Assembly: GCF_007993045.1 (NCBI RefSeq) | Contig: NZ_VOOR01000005.1 | Coordinates: 1 to 64,000, forward strand | Direction of reading: 5' to 3' | Source of the DNA: Phaeodactylibacter luteus | GTDB lineage: Bacteria > Bacteroidota > Bacteroidia > Chitinophagales > Saprospiraceae | DNA: 64,000 bases | In this document: one piece after another, positions 16,802 to 25,095 of the stretch | Position numbering within the stretch: the first letter of the stretch is position 1 | Layout: every line of letters starts with the position of its first letter | Translations under genes and position numbers: made by a program | Notes under the pieces: model-generated | The model's database searches: none | The model's input: the letters and a program-made list of their open reading frames with translations, nothing else | What the model was told of the DNA's origin: nothing

Positions 16802-17841
16802 TTATGAAGGAGGAAACCTTTACCTACTCTTGCCAGAAGTATTGGCGGCCTTGGCTCTTGGCTGTCATTGGTTTGTGCGCCTGTTTTGCCGCCCACGGGC
16901 AGGCCTTTGAATTTGGCATGGAAACGACAGTCGGCAAGTCCAATGCCCGCTTCCGGGGGGAGCTGTCGGAAATGGTCGGCTTCTCAGAGCTTGAGATCAC
17001 GGATGCAGAGGTAGACAGTGCGTTCGCATTTTTTGACCTCGATGCCCCAAGGTGGCTGAAAAACTTGTTCCCGGGGCTGCGCATCGATGTACAGCAGCAG
17101 TTGGAACAGGAAATGCGGCGCAATGTGAATATGGCGCGTTTCTTTGTGCGCTACCGGTTCATTGGCGCAAGCGTTGCTGTCTCCGACCCCCGCTTTATCG
17201 ATAGGCCAGAGAGCAGGAAGCTGGACAATCAGCTCACTTCTATACGGCTGGCGGTGCAGGGCGAAGCCGAAGCCCTGGCAGAGCACTTGGCGCTGATTGC
17301 AGCTGCAGATGCTGGCCGGCCACGGCCTTTTTTCGACAACCGCTATGATGCGGAAGCCTACATACACTTTAAGCAGCTCTTTTTGGGGGATGAGCCCCTG
17401 CTGGCCTTTGGCAAAAGGAAACAAATCACAGTGGATGCAGAGCTCACTGGGGGGATCCGCCTTACTGCCGACCCCTCCCCGATGGTCAATCTGGGCAGTG
17501 TCCTGTTCATCAGCGAGCGGCTGGACAGCCTAATGGAAGGAGGGCTGCTGGCTCCGGTAGAGGACATCACAGATCAGGTGGCGGAAGCCCTGCAAGGCAT
17601 ACTGTTTGGAAAATTCAGCGACCCGCGCACCGTGCCGGCTATAGGCTGGTTTGCGCGTGTAGCAGTGCCGGTCAACTTCGGTGGGGGCTTCTCTATTGTC
17701 GCAGGGGCAGACTTAGCCCGCTCTCGGCATACGATTGTGAAAGGGACAGAGCCTATGCTGCTTTCATACGCTCACTTAGGCATCAGGTGGCGTACAGGCT
17801 TTGGCTGGAGAGACCGGCCGGGCAGCCGGAGAAGAAAATAG
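16798..17841 (+). CDS. Hypothetical envelope protein
   Basis: Not recognised. A signal peptide (WRPWLLAVIGLCACFAAHG) is followed by a mature part that begins FEFGMETTVGKS and ends in alternating beta-strand segments (WFARVAVPVNFGGGFSIVAG, LSYAHLGIRWRTGFGW), which resembles a small outer-membrane barrel. It is translationally coupled through an ATGA overlap to the CHU_C protein, suggesting that the two act together, for example as a surface protein and its outer-membrane partner (inference; T9SS type B substrates often sit beside PorP/SprF-like partners, but the PorP/SprF signature is not evident here). Length 347 aa. Confidence 0.65.
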   Translation: MIMKEETFTYSCQKYWRPWLLAVIGLCACFAAHGQAFEFGMETTVGKSNARFRGELSEMVGFSELEITDAEVDSAFAFFDLDAPRWLKNLFPGLRIDVQQQLEQEMRRNVNMARFFVRYRFIGASVAVSDPRFIDRPESRKLDNQLTSIRLAVQGEAEALAEHLALIAAADAGRPRPFFDNRYDAEAYIHFKQLFLGDEPLLAFGKRKQITVDAELTGGIRLTADPSPMVNLGSVLFISERLDSLMEGGLLAPVEDITDQVAEALQGILFGKFSDPRTVPAIGWFARVAVPVNFGGGFSIVAGADLARSRHTIVKGTEPMLLSYAHLGIRWRTGFGWRDRPGSRRRK

Positions 17842-18189
17842 GCTTGATGCGCCGGGTCAGTGTATTGGGGAGCAAAGCGCTTCTTTAACCTTGCAATGCC
17901 CCCCGGCGCAGGGCGTCAGCCAAAGTGCCGCAGGTGTTGATGCTTTTCGGGCTATAGCCTGGCATTGGCCTAGCGCTGCGAAGGGGTGGCTGAAGGCCAG
18001 ACCCGACGCCTGTAGGGCGAGGGGCCGAGCGGGTAGCGAGCCCCGTAGCATAGCGGCACCTGCCGTTGGGCAGGGGCAGGCCCCCATCCCGCAAAGCAGG
18101 CAGGGTCAGGCCCCAAAAAACGACAATCTGTTTTGCGCCCCTGGCGCTGCAGGATCAATAAATTGCACCGTTCAGACAACTACATACTT
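17842..18189. other. Intergenic region filled by a family-1 repeat
   Basis: Almost the whole gap is repeat copy E. No promoter box or gene is visible; several open frames through it are repeat translations. Confidence 0.6.
17911..18140 (+). mobile_element. Family-1 MITE-like element, copy E
   Basis: The left end GGGCGTCAGCCAAAGTGCCG and right end CGACAATCTGTTTTGCGCCC are imperfect inverted repeats. It is 230 bp, longer than copy C because of an extra GACCCGACGCCTGTAGGGCG module, also present in copy G, and a second GCAGGGTCAGGCCCC block. Flanks CCGGCGCA and CTGGCGCT agree at 6 of 8 positions, compatible with a decayed 8-bp target duplication. Confidence 0.72.
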
Positions 18190-19110
18190 ATGAAGAAAAA
18201 ACTACTACTTAATATCCTTGTACTCGGCTTGGGGCTGGCGCTGCAGGCACAGTCTGGCAACCGGTACATCATCCCCTTGGAAGATGCGCAGCTGGATTTC
18301 GGCATCAAGATGAATGCCGTTTTTGCTATGGACGACCGTGCGCCCCTCTCGGCCAACCCCCATTTTCAAGCCATGTGGAACCTCGTCAAGCTTGGCGCCT
18401 CCCTGGAGGCCCTGCTGCAAGGTATGGACGCTCCAATGAGCGAATTGGAAATGGGCGAAGCGTTTGGCCGCAATGGCTACAACAAAACAGTCGCTGCATT
18501 TTATCTCCGGTACAGCTTTGGCGAGTCTTCCGATCTTGCCCTGCAGCCACAAGTATTGGAGCTGGGCGTAGGGCCCGGCTATTTCAAGGAAGGAGGGAGC
18601 GGGGCTAATGTGTACCTCGACTATCGCTACAGCATATTGCGTACGCCCTATAGCGCAGGTGGCGGCAGCATCGACAGGGCTTTCGATTATGAGGTCTTCC
18701 TCGGGCTGCGTGCAGGGATGGACTGGAGCTTTCAGCGCAATGAAAGCGAAGCCGGCTTCTTCCAGTTCCTGACCAATGAACTAGAGCGCATTGCACTGGA
18801 AAATGAGTTTACCGCTACACAGCTGATTGCACTGCAAGACTTGGCAGAGGACAGCCGGGTGCTGCTGCCGGAAGATGTGGGCGGGAGGAGTTTCCACGTA
18901 GGGCCTACAGCGGGGGTACGGCTTTCGCGCAAGCTCTTCTCCCATGGGAGGGTTTTTGCACAGGGGCAGGTGTTTTATGACCTTATGGACCTTGGCCAGG
19001 GCAGGAGTGGGGAAGAGAACCAAAGGAGCCAGCATCATATCGCCCTACAGCTCGGGCTGGAGTTTGCGATAGGGGGGGAAGGGCAGCGGGCAGGCCCTAG
19101 CTTTTACTAG
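18190..19110 (+). CDS. Hypothetical outer-membrane-like protein
   Basis: Not recognised. The start MKKKLLLNILVLGLGL gives a textbook signal peptide ending LQAQ. The 306-aa product shows beta-strand periodicity with barrel-like segments (TVAAFYLRYSFG, NVYLDYRYSIL, VFLGLRAGMDWSF, HIALQLGLEFAI). It resembles the preceding 347-aa protein in layout: the first lacks close sequence identity but both have a VAAFYLRY/MARFFVRYR strand after a helical lead. Both may be small barrels serving the nearby secreted protein. A repeat element separates the two. Confidence 0.6.
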   Translation: MKKKLLLNILVLGLGLALQAQSGNRYIIPLEDAQLDFGIKMNAVFAMDDRAPLSANPHFQAMWNLVKLGASLEALLQGMDAPMSELEMGEAFGRNGYNKTVAAFYLRYSFGESSDLALQPQVLELGVGPGYFKEGGSGANVYLDYRYSILRTPYSAGGGSIDRAFDYEVFLGLRAGMDWSFQRNESEAGFFQFLTNELERIALENEFTATQLIALQDLAEDSRVLLPEDVGGRSFHVGPTAGVRLSRKLFSHGRVFAQGQVFYDLMDLGQGRSGEENQRSQHHIALQLGLEFAIGGEGQRAGPSFY

Positions 19111-19243
19111 GAGCTTCAGCGGGCGCGCGGCCTAATAATTTTCAAATCTCACCAAAAAAGCGTATTTTCGCTGAAGTTGTATGATGTAATTTTTAATCTG
19201 TTGATGGGTTATTCTGCCCAGACCAAATAAAATCCAAATAAGC

Positions 19244-20434
19244 ATGTTTTTTGAATTGACCGAAGAACAGCTCGCCGTGCAGGAGGCTGCCCGGGAGTTT
19301 GCCCAAAAAGAACTTAAGCCCGGCGTAATTGAGCGCGACAGCAAGCAGGAGTTTCCCAAGGAGCAGATCCGCCGGATGGGAGAGCTTGGCTTCCTGGGCA
19401 TGATGGTCTCCCCGGAATACGGCGGGGGCGGTATGGATACCATGTCTTATGTCTTGGCTATGGAAGAGATATCGAAGGTAGACAACTCTTGCTCTGTCAT
19501 TATGTCTGTCAACAATTCATTGGTCTGCTGGGGCATTGAGACGTTTGGCTCAGAAGCACAGAAGGCAAAATACCTGCCCAAACTGGCTAGCGGCGAGTGG
19601 ATCGGCTCATTCTGCCTTTCGGAGCCGGAGGCTGGCAGCGATGCTACCATGCAGCGTACTACTGCGGTAGATATGGGCGACCACTACCTGCTCAATGGCA
19701 CCAAAAACTGGATCACGAATGGCGGCAGCTCGAGCGTGCACTTGGTCATGGCCCAGACCGACGCTGAGAAAGGGCATAAAGGCATCAATTGCTTGATCGT
19801 AGAAGCAGATTGGCAAGGGGTGACCGTGGGGGCTAAAGAAGATAAGCTGGGCATCCGCTCCTCGGATACCCATACCATTATGTATACGGATGTGAAGGTG
19901 CCCAAAGAAAACCGCATAGGTGAAGACGGCTTTGGTTTTAAATTTGCGATGAAAACCCTTTCTGGCGGCCGTATTGGCATTGCGGCCCAAGCCCTAGGCA
20001 TAGCGGGGGGCGCTTATGAGCTGGCGCTGGCCTACTCCAAAGAGCGGGAAGCTTTTGGCAAGCCCATTAGCAAACATCAGGCTATAGCCTTCAAGTTAGC
20101 GGATATGGCTACCGAAATTGAGGCCGCCAAACTAATGGTCTACCGTTCTGCTTGGCTGAAAGACAATAGTATGGATTATGACATGGCCAGCTCTATGGCC
20201 AAGCTCTACGCTTCTGAGGTGGCCATGAGGCATACGGTTGAGGCGGTGCAGGTACATGGAGGCTATGGCTTTGTCAAAGAGTACCATGTGGAGCGCCTGA
20301 TGCGGGATGCCAAAATCACACAGATCTATGAAGGTACATCGGAGGTGCAGCGGATCGTGATTTCCCGCGGCATCCTAAAAGGGCAGCTGTACTTGCCCAT
20401 CTTCCGCGACAATATGCAGGAGCAGGGCGTTTAA
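19244..20434 (+). CDS. Acyl-CoA dehydrogenase
   Basis: An FAD flavoenzyme of fatty-acid or branched-chain acyl-CoA oxidation. Visible signatures are the N-terminal helical domain (LTEEQLAVQEAAREFA), the beta-domain CLSEPEAGSDA (about 125-135), GTKNWITNGG and GGYGFVKEYHVERLMRDAK. YEGTSEVQR (about 362-370) contains the position of the catalytic Glu of short-chain type enzymes. Length 396 aa is full. No beta-oxidation partners are adjacent, so the chain-length class is not certain. Confidence 0.94.
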   Translation: MFFELTEEQLAVQEAAREFAQKELKPGVIERDSKQEFPKEQIRRMGELGFLGMMVSPEYGGGGMDTMSYVLAMEEISKVDNSCSVIMSVNNSLVCWGIETFGSEAQKAKYLPKLASGEWIGSFCLSEPEAGSDATMQRTTAVDMGDHYLLNGTKNWITNGGSSSVHLVMAQTDAEKGHKGINCLIVEADWQGVTVGAKEDKLGIRSSDTHTIMYTDVKVPKENRIGEDGFGFKFAMKTLSGGRIGIAAQALGIAGGAYELALAYSKEREAFGKPISKHQAIAFKLADMATEIEAAKLMVYRSAWLKDNSMDYDMASSMAKLYASEVAMRHTVEAVQVHGGYGFVKEYHVERLMRDAKITQIYEGTSEVQRIVISRGILKGQLYLPIFRDNMQEQGV

Positions 20435-20596
20435 CCAGCCTGTCCACACCATGTCCTACGCAAAGAGCATCTTCCATAGCGGGAGGTGCTCTTTGTTTAT
20501 CAAAAAAGCCGCTATGCCATTAGCCGGGCACAGCAACTTAACCTGCCCCAACCGCGTTATAAACGGCATGTTGCCCCTACCTACAGCCTCAATAAT

Positions 20597-21727
20597 ATGA
20601 AAGGAGCCCTTCAGATTGCCCGCGTTTTTGGAATTCCGGTACAAGTACACTGGACCTTCCTGCTCATCTTTGTGTGGGTCCTCATCAAAGGGCTCAGCGA
20701 AGCATGGGACTGGGAGGCGATCGGCTGGATGATGGCTTTCGTATTGGCTATTTTTTTCTGTGTGGTGCTGCATGAGTTCGGCCACGCCCTTACCGCGAGG
20801 CGGTATGGAGTGCAAACGCGGGATATCATCCTCTCCCCAATAGGCGGAGTGGCCCGGCTCGACCGGCTTCCTGACGACCCCCGTCATGAGTTTATGGTCG
20901 CCCTCGCCGGCCCTATGGTCAATTTGTTCATCAGCATGCTCTTAGCGGTACAGCCCGTGTTTATATCTGCCAATGGGCGCTCCCAGCTTTACAACTTTTT
21001 CCTAAGCATTTTTTACCCTGCCAGCAATGCCTTCAATATCGGGCTCTCCGGCTGGGATTACTTCGTGTTCGGCCTCATTTTCCTGAATATCATATTGGCC
21101 CTGTTCAATATGATGCCCGCCTTCCCGATGGACGGTGGGCGGGTGCTGCGTGCTTTGCTCTCCATCCGCATGGGGCGGCTGCGGGCCACTCGCCTGGCCA
21201 CATATGTGGGCCAGGCTTTTGCGGTAGCGATCGTTGCACTGGGCCTGTGGCAGTTGAGCATCATCACAGCAGTCGTCGGTATTTTTGTTTTTGTCATGGC
21301 GGCAAATGAATACAAAATGGTCCGCTTTGACCGCTTGCTGTCTACCCACAAAGTGGCCGATGTAGTGCGCCGGGGCTTTACACCGGTTTATGCCTGGCAG
21401 CCTTTGGGCGAAGTATTAGACCGGATGCAACATGGTGCGGAGCGCAGTTTTCTGGTTTTTGACCAATGGCACAACCTCTGTGGTGCACTGAGTGAGCGTA
21501 CACTGGTGAATTTGGCGAAAGCCAAAACAACAGACCGCGGAAAAGCGGTTGGAGAAATAGCGGCTGTTGTCTCAGGGGGGCTGCTGCTGTATGATGCGCT
21601 GGATGAGGTGTACGGCAAGGTCTATGCGAGGCAGGCGGGTGTCCTGCCGGTATACGAAAAGGGCCAGCTTGTAGGCATGGTAGACGAAGACGGGCTGCGC
21701 ACCTTCCTCAAACTCATGGACAAGTAA
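20597..21727 (+). CDS. Site-2 protease (M50) family protein with C-terminal CBS-like domain
   Basis: The start MKGALQIARVFGIPVQVHWTF is the family-typical N-terminus; an upstream ATG adds an implausible extension. The zinc motif HEFGH is at residues 59-63 and the third ligand lies in NMMPAFPMDGGR (171-182), both in membrane helices. Six or so hydrophobic segments are followed by a soluble part (about 255-376) resembling a CBS pair, which in relatives senses nucleotides. Such proteases cut transmembrane substrates, for example anti-sigma factors. The substrate is unknown; no anti-sigma gene is nearby. It converges on proS. Confidence 0.9.
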   Translation: MKGALQIARVFGIPVQVHWTFLLIFVWVLIKGLSEAWDWEAIGWMMAFVLAIFFCVVLHEFGHALTARRYGVQTRDIILSPIGGVARLDRLPDDPRHEFMVALAGPMVNLFISMLLAVQPVFISANGRSQLYNFFLSIFYPASNAFNIGLSGWDYFVFGLIFLNIILALFNMMPAFPMDGGRVLRALLSIRMGRLRATRLATYVGQAFAVAIVALGLWQLSIITAVVGIFVFVMAANEYKMVRFDRLLSTHKVADVVRRGFTPVYAWQPLGEVLDRMQHGAERSFLVFDQWHNLCGALSERTLVNLAKAKTTDRGKAVGEIAAVVSGGLLLYDALDEVYGKVYARQAGVLPVYEKGQLVGMVDEDGLRTFLKLMDK

Positions 21728-21765
21728 AAAAACAGGGCTGGCCGAGCACGCTCAACCAACCCTGT
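21726..21765 (-). terminator. Rho-independent terminator of proS
   Basis: On the minus strand the stem ACAGGG(T)TGG / CC(A)GCCCTGT is followed by a run of seven T. On the plus strand the stem is not followed by T residues, so it mainly serves proS while sitting between convergent genes. Confidence 0.65.
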
Positions 21766-21787
21766 CTGAAGATTCACTAATCGTATC

Positions 21788-23281
21788 TTAGTAGGCCTTC
21801 GCAAAGAGTACCCGCTGATTGGAGGGTTTTCCTGTGAGGATACACCGCCCCTCTTCCTGCTCATTATCGAGCGGGATGCAACGGATAGTCGCCTTGGTCA
21901 GCTCTTTTATCTTGAGCTCGGTCTCAGTAGTGCCATCCCAATGAGCAGAAATAAAGCCGCCACCCCAGGATTCAGTCTGATCAGGGCGTGTTGCGTTGAC
22001 AATAGCCTTGAAGTCATCAAAATGATCAGCCCGGGTGATGTTGTCGTCCCGGAATTTAGTCGCCTTCTGCAGCAGGTTCTGCTGTATGTCGTCTAAAAGC
22101 TGAGCGGCAAAAGCCGCTGCCCCGTCGATAGGGACGAATTGCTTTTCCTTGGTGTCACGGCGGGCGATTTCCACCTGCCCTTTTTCAAGGTCGCGTTTGC
22201 CGATGCCGATCCGTACCGGAATACCTTTGAGCTCGTGCTCTGCAAACTTGAAGCCGGGGCGGTTCTTCTCGTCGTCGTCAAACTTGACCCGGATGCCTTG
22301 TGCGCGCAGGGCTTGCATGAGTTTTTCGGCTACCTCTGCAATCTCAGGCCCGGGCTTTGGGATAGGCACGATGACCACCTGAGTAGGCGCCAGCTTTGGC
22401 GGGATGACGAGCCCGTCGTCGTCAGAGTGGGTCATGATCAGCCCACCGATGAGGCGGGTAGAAACGCCCCAAGAAGTAGCCCAGACATACTCCTGCTGAT
22501 TCTCTTTGTTGAGGAACTTCACATCAAAAGCTTTGGCGAAATTTTGGCCAAGGAAATGTGAAGTGCCGGCCTGCAGCGCTTTGCCATCTTGCATGAGCGA
22601 TTCAATGGTGTAGGTCTCATCGGCACCGGCAAACCGCTCGTTGGCAGTTTTTACGCCTCTGATAACCGGCATAGCCATGTACTGCTCAGCAAAGTCGGCA
22701 TAGACTTGCTGCATGCGCAGAGACTCTTCCATTGCTTCTTCCCGGGTAGCGTGAGCGGTGTGCCCTTCCTGCCAAAGGAACTCTGCAGTGCGCATAAACA
22801 GGCGGGTGCGCATCTCCCAGCGTACCACGTTGGCCCATTGATTGATGAGCAGCGGGAGGTCCCGGTAGGAGTTGATCCAGTCCCGGTAAGTATCCCAGAT
22901 GATGGTTTCTGAAGTAGGCCGTACGATCAGCTCTTCTTCGAGCTTCGCAGAGGGGTCTACAACGACACCCCCTCCGTTGGGGTCGTTCATAAGGCGGTGA
23001 TGGGTTACCACGGCACACTCCTTGGCGAACCCTTCAACATGAGCCGCTTCCCGGCTCAGGAAGCTCTTAGGGATGAACAGCGGGAAGTAAGCGTTGACAT
23101 GGCCAGTCTCTTTGAACATGCGGTCGAGCTGATCTTTCATGTTTTCCCAAACGGCAAAGCCGGTCGGTTTGATAACCATGCAGCCCTTGACCTGTGAGTG
23201 GTCGGCAAGGCCGGCACGCTTTACGATGTCCAGATACCACTGCGAGTAGTTCTCAGTACGCTTGGTGATTGCTTTGGCCAT
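21788..23281 (-). CDS. proS: Prolyl-tRNA synthetase, archaeal/eukaryal type
   Basis: Class II aminoacyl-tRNA synthetase charging tRNA-Pro. Class II motif 2 is visible around [19 protein letters not shown], and FIPKSFL and [16 protein letters not shown] are typical of the ProS type-3 group. There is no YbaK-type editing insertion, and the chain ends in the conserved C-terminal Tyr (KAY), both hallmarks of the archaeal/eukaryal form. Length 497 aa is standard. A convincing minus-strand promoter lies about 150 nt upstream, implying a long leader. Confidence 0.97.
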   Translation of the reverse strand: MAKAITKRTENYSQWYLDIVKRAGLADHSQVKGCMVIKPTGFAVWENMKDQLDRMFKETGHVNAYFPLFIPKSFLSREAAHVEGFAKECAVVTHHRLMNDPNGGGVVVDPSAKLEEELIVRPTSETIIWDTYRDWINSYRDLPLLINQWANVVRWEMRTRLFMRTAEFLWQEGHTAHATREEAMEESLRMQQVYADFAEQYMAMPVIRGVKTANERFAGADETYTIESLMQDGKALQAGTSHFLGQNFAKAFDVKFLNKENQQEYVWATSWGVSTRLIGGLIMTHSDDDGLVIPPKLAPTQVVIVPIPKPGPEIAEVAEKLMQALRAQGIRVKFDDDEKNRPGFKFAEHELKGIPVRIGIGKRDLEKGQVEIARRDTKEKQFVPIDGAAAFAAQLLDDIQQNLLQKATKFRDDNITRADHFDDFKAIVNATRPDQTESWGGGFISAHWDGTTETELKIKELTKATIRCIPLDNEQEEGRCILTGKPSNQRVLFAKAY

Positions 23282-23434
23282 AAGCGGGGTAAATTTATGC
23301 GCCCGGGCTGGGCGGTTGATTGTTCATGATATCCAGGCCATAAAAACCGGCTTTAACAACTGTTAAGGGCCGGAAAGCCTTGGTTTAACAGGCAGAAATC
23401 GCCTTTTAAAGAGTCTTTAACTAAAAATTAGGCA

Positions 23435-23463
23435 CAAAAGTAATAAATTGGATGTTGTGAAAG
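23435..23463 (-). promoter_or_regulatory. Promoter of proS
   Basis: Read on the minus strand, a TTTT (-33-like, 23463-23460) is followed after 17 nt by TACTTTTG (23442-23435), an exact TAnnTTTG box. It would give a leader of nearly 150 nt before the ATG at 23281. Confidence 0.5.
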
Positions 23464-23500
23464 TAAGAGAGTCACGGTTATTACGTCAAAAACAGATTTT

Positions 23501-24820
23501 ATGAAAACCTATCCAAAATCGGCTTTGCTGCTTGCTTTGTTCTTCCTCATTGGGAGTACAGCAGCTGTAGCACAGTACGATGATTTATACTACAACCCCG
23601 ATACGGATGGCGCCTACTATGATTATGGCAACAATTCCTATTCGGGCGACGACTATGTCAACAACCGCTACGCTGACGAATACCGGGAATATGACGATGA
23701 CTATTACGACTATTACTATACGTCCCGGATTCGCCGCTTCCACCGCCCCTACGCGGGGTTTGGCTACTTCGATCCGGTGTATGTGGACAATGCCTACTAC
23801 GACCCCTTCTTCAACCCGGTATCTACGGTACTGATATATGACAGCCCATGGGGCTGGAACCGTTGGAACCGCTGGAACCGTTGGAATTCATGGGGTTGGG
23901 GCCCGCGCGTTTCCGTAAATATTGGCTTTGGCTTTGGCAATCCCTTTTGGAACGACCCCTGGGCATGGGGTGGCAGCCCATGGGGCTGGAACAGCTGGAA
24001 CCGTTGGAACAGCCCTTGGGGCTGGAACAGTTGGAACCGCTGGAACGACCCCTTCTTCTGCGCGCCAACTTGGGGCAATGGCTTTGTCTACAACAACTAC
24101 AACAACGTAACGGTCAATAACAACAACGATAACGGTGGGCGGGGTACTTACTATGGCCCACGGACCAATGGGTCTGTCAACCGGCCAAGCCAAGCCAAGC
24201 GGGATATCCCATTGGCAGACAATAACAACCGCAATGAGCCGGCCAAAGACGTTACCCTGAATAGCCCTAAATCCGGCCGCGACCGCACGGGCAGCACTTC
24301 GTCCCCAGGCTTGGTCAATGACCAAAACCCTAGAGCGGATGTCGCCCGCAGTACGTATACCCGTAGCCGTACTTATGACCGTGCGCCTTCAACTACGGTG
24401 ACGCCCTCGCGCAGCAGTATTACGGCTACGCCAAGGACTGACCGTTCGAGCCGGACGTCCCCGCGCACAGATTACCGTTCACCACGGAGCAGCAGGTCTT
24501 ATGATGACCGGCGCAGCGGCAGTGGTTATACCCCTCGGTCTTACGATAGCAATTCTCGTTCGAGCCGGACTGCACCAAGCCGCTCCTACGATAGCTCAAG
24601 CCGTACCAACCGGACGTACACGCCGCGTAGCACGAGCCCGAGCCGAAGCACGAGCCCGAGCCGCTCCTTTACACCGCGTAGCAGCTCTCCAAGCCGGAGT
24701 TATTCTCCAAGCCGGAGCAGCAGCCCGAGCAGGAGCTATTCCTCTCCTTCACGGAGCAGCTCCCCAAGCCGGAGCAGTGGCAGCAGCCGCTCATCAAGCA
24801 GCCGTAGCCGTGGCAACTAA
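23501..24820 (+). CDS. Secreted low-complexity protein with Trp-Asn-Arg repeats and Ser/Arg tail
   Basis: Not recognised. A signal peptide (SALLLALFFLIGSTAAVAQ) is followed by three compositional zones: an acidic Tyr/Asp-rich zone (about 26-85); a Trp/Asn/Gly zone (about 115-200) made of WNRWNRWN and SPWGWNSWNRWN units; and a Ser/Arg/Thr/Pro-rich tail (about 260-439) built from SPSRS-like units. No enzyme fold is visible. Such proteins may be structural or surface-associated; in isolation the tail also resembles a nucleic-acid-binding RS region, which is unlikely for an exported protein. The 439-aa length is not comparable to any family I know. Confidence 0.6.
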   Translation: MKTYPKSALLLALFFLIGSTAAVAQYDDLYYNPDTDGAYYDYGNNSYSGDDYVNNRYADEYREYDDDYYDYYYTSRIRRFHRPYAGFGYFDPVYVDNAYYDPFFNPVSTVLIYDSPWGWNRWNRWNRWNSWGWGPRVSVNIGFGFGNPFWNDPWAWGGSPWGWNSWNRWNSPWGWNSWNRWNDPFFCAPTWGNGFVYNNYNNVTVNNNNDNGGRGTYYGPRTNGSVNRPSQAKRDIPLADNNNRNEPAKDVTLNSPKSGRDRTGSTSSPGLVNDQNPRADVARSTYTRSRTYDRAPSTTVTPSRSSITATPRTDRSSRTSPRTDYRSPRSSRSYDDRRSGSGYTPRSYDSNSRSSRTAPSRSYDSSSRTNRTYTPRSTSPSRSTSPSRSFTPRSSSPSRSYSPSRSSSPSRSYSSPSRSSSPSRSSGSSRSSSSRSRGN

Positions 24821-24862
24821 GCTAGTGGGCAGCACACCGTCACGTTGGCTTTAGTTTAAGAG

Positions 24863-24903
24863 CGAAACTTGGGGTGTCAGGGGTTTATGGCTGGAGGCAC
24901 TAG
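24863..24903 (-). repeat. Fragment of a family-2 CTAG element
   Basis: This 41-nt segment matches one end of the tandem elements at 36.3-36.6 kb, inverted, with three mismatches, and includes the TGGAGGCACTAG terminus. The other end is lost, so it is a relic. Confidence 0.7.
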
Positions 24904-24947
24904 TTTTCGACTAGAAGACCAAAATCCCAACACGCGCTAACAAATTG

Positions 24948-24985
24948 AAAACAGGGGTGGGGAAGTCATTTTCCACCCCTGTTTT
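24948..24985 (+). terminator. Rho-independent terminator
   Basis: A perfect 13-bp stem AAAACAGGGGTGG / CCACCCCTGTTTT with a 12-nt loop ends in a short T-rich run. It should end the transcript of the Trp/Asn-repeat protein; the A/T base of the stem makes it potentially bidirectional. Confidence 0.8.
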
Positions 24986-25095
24986 ATTCCTGCTCTGCAG
25001 CGTTTTTCAACGCTAGCGTCAACACAACCCTCTTTGAGTACCTTTAACTATTAATAACCTGCATTTCAGTGGCACCGCTGAAAAACCATATATCT

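Noticed and set aside
17843-17856. 14-mer CTTGATGCGCCGGG also at 39030-39043
   Set aside because: Only two copies, no structure around them and different settings; probably chance or too little to call a repeat.
17857-18087. Overlapping minus-strand frames of 69-76 aa
   Set aside because: Again translations of the family-1 repeat core, with no start context or protein pattern.
23845-24055. CRISPR or satellite from the tandem Trp-codon repeat
   Set aside because: The repeat is in frame inside an exported protein and shows no spacer structure.
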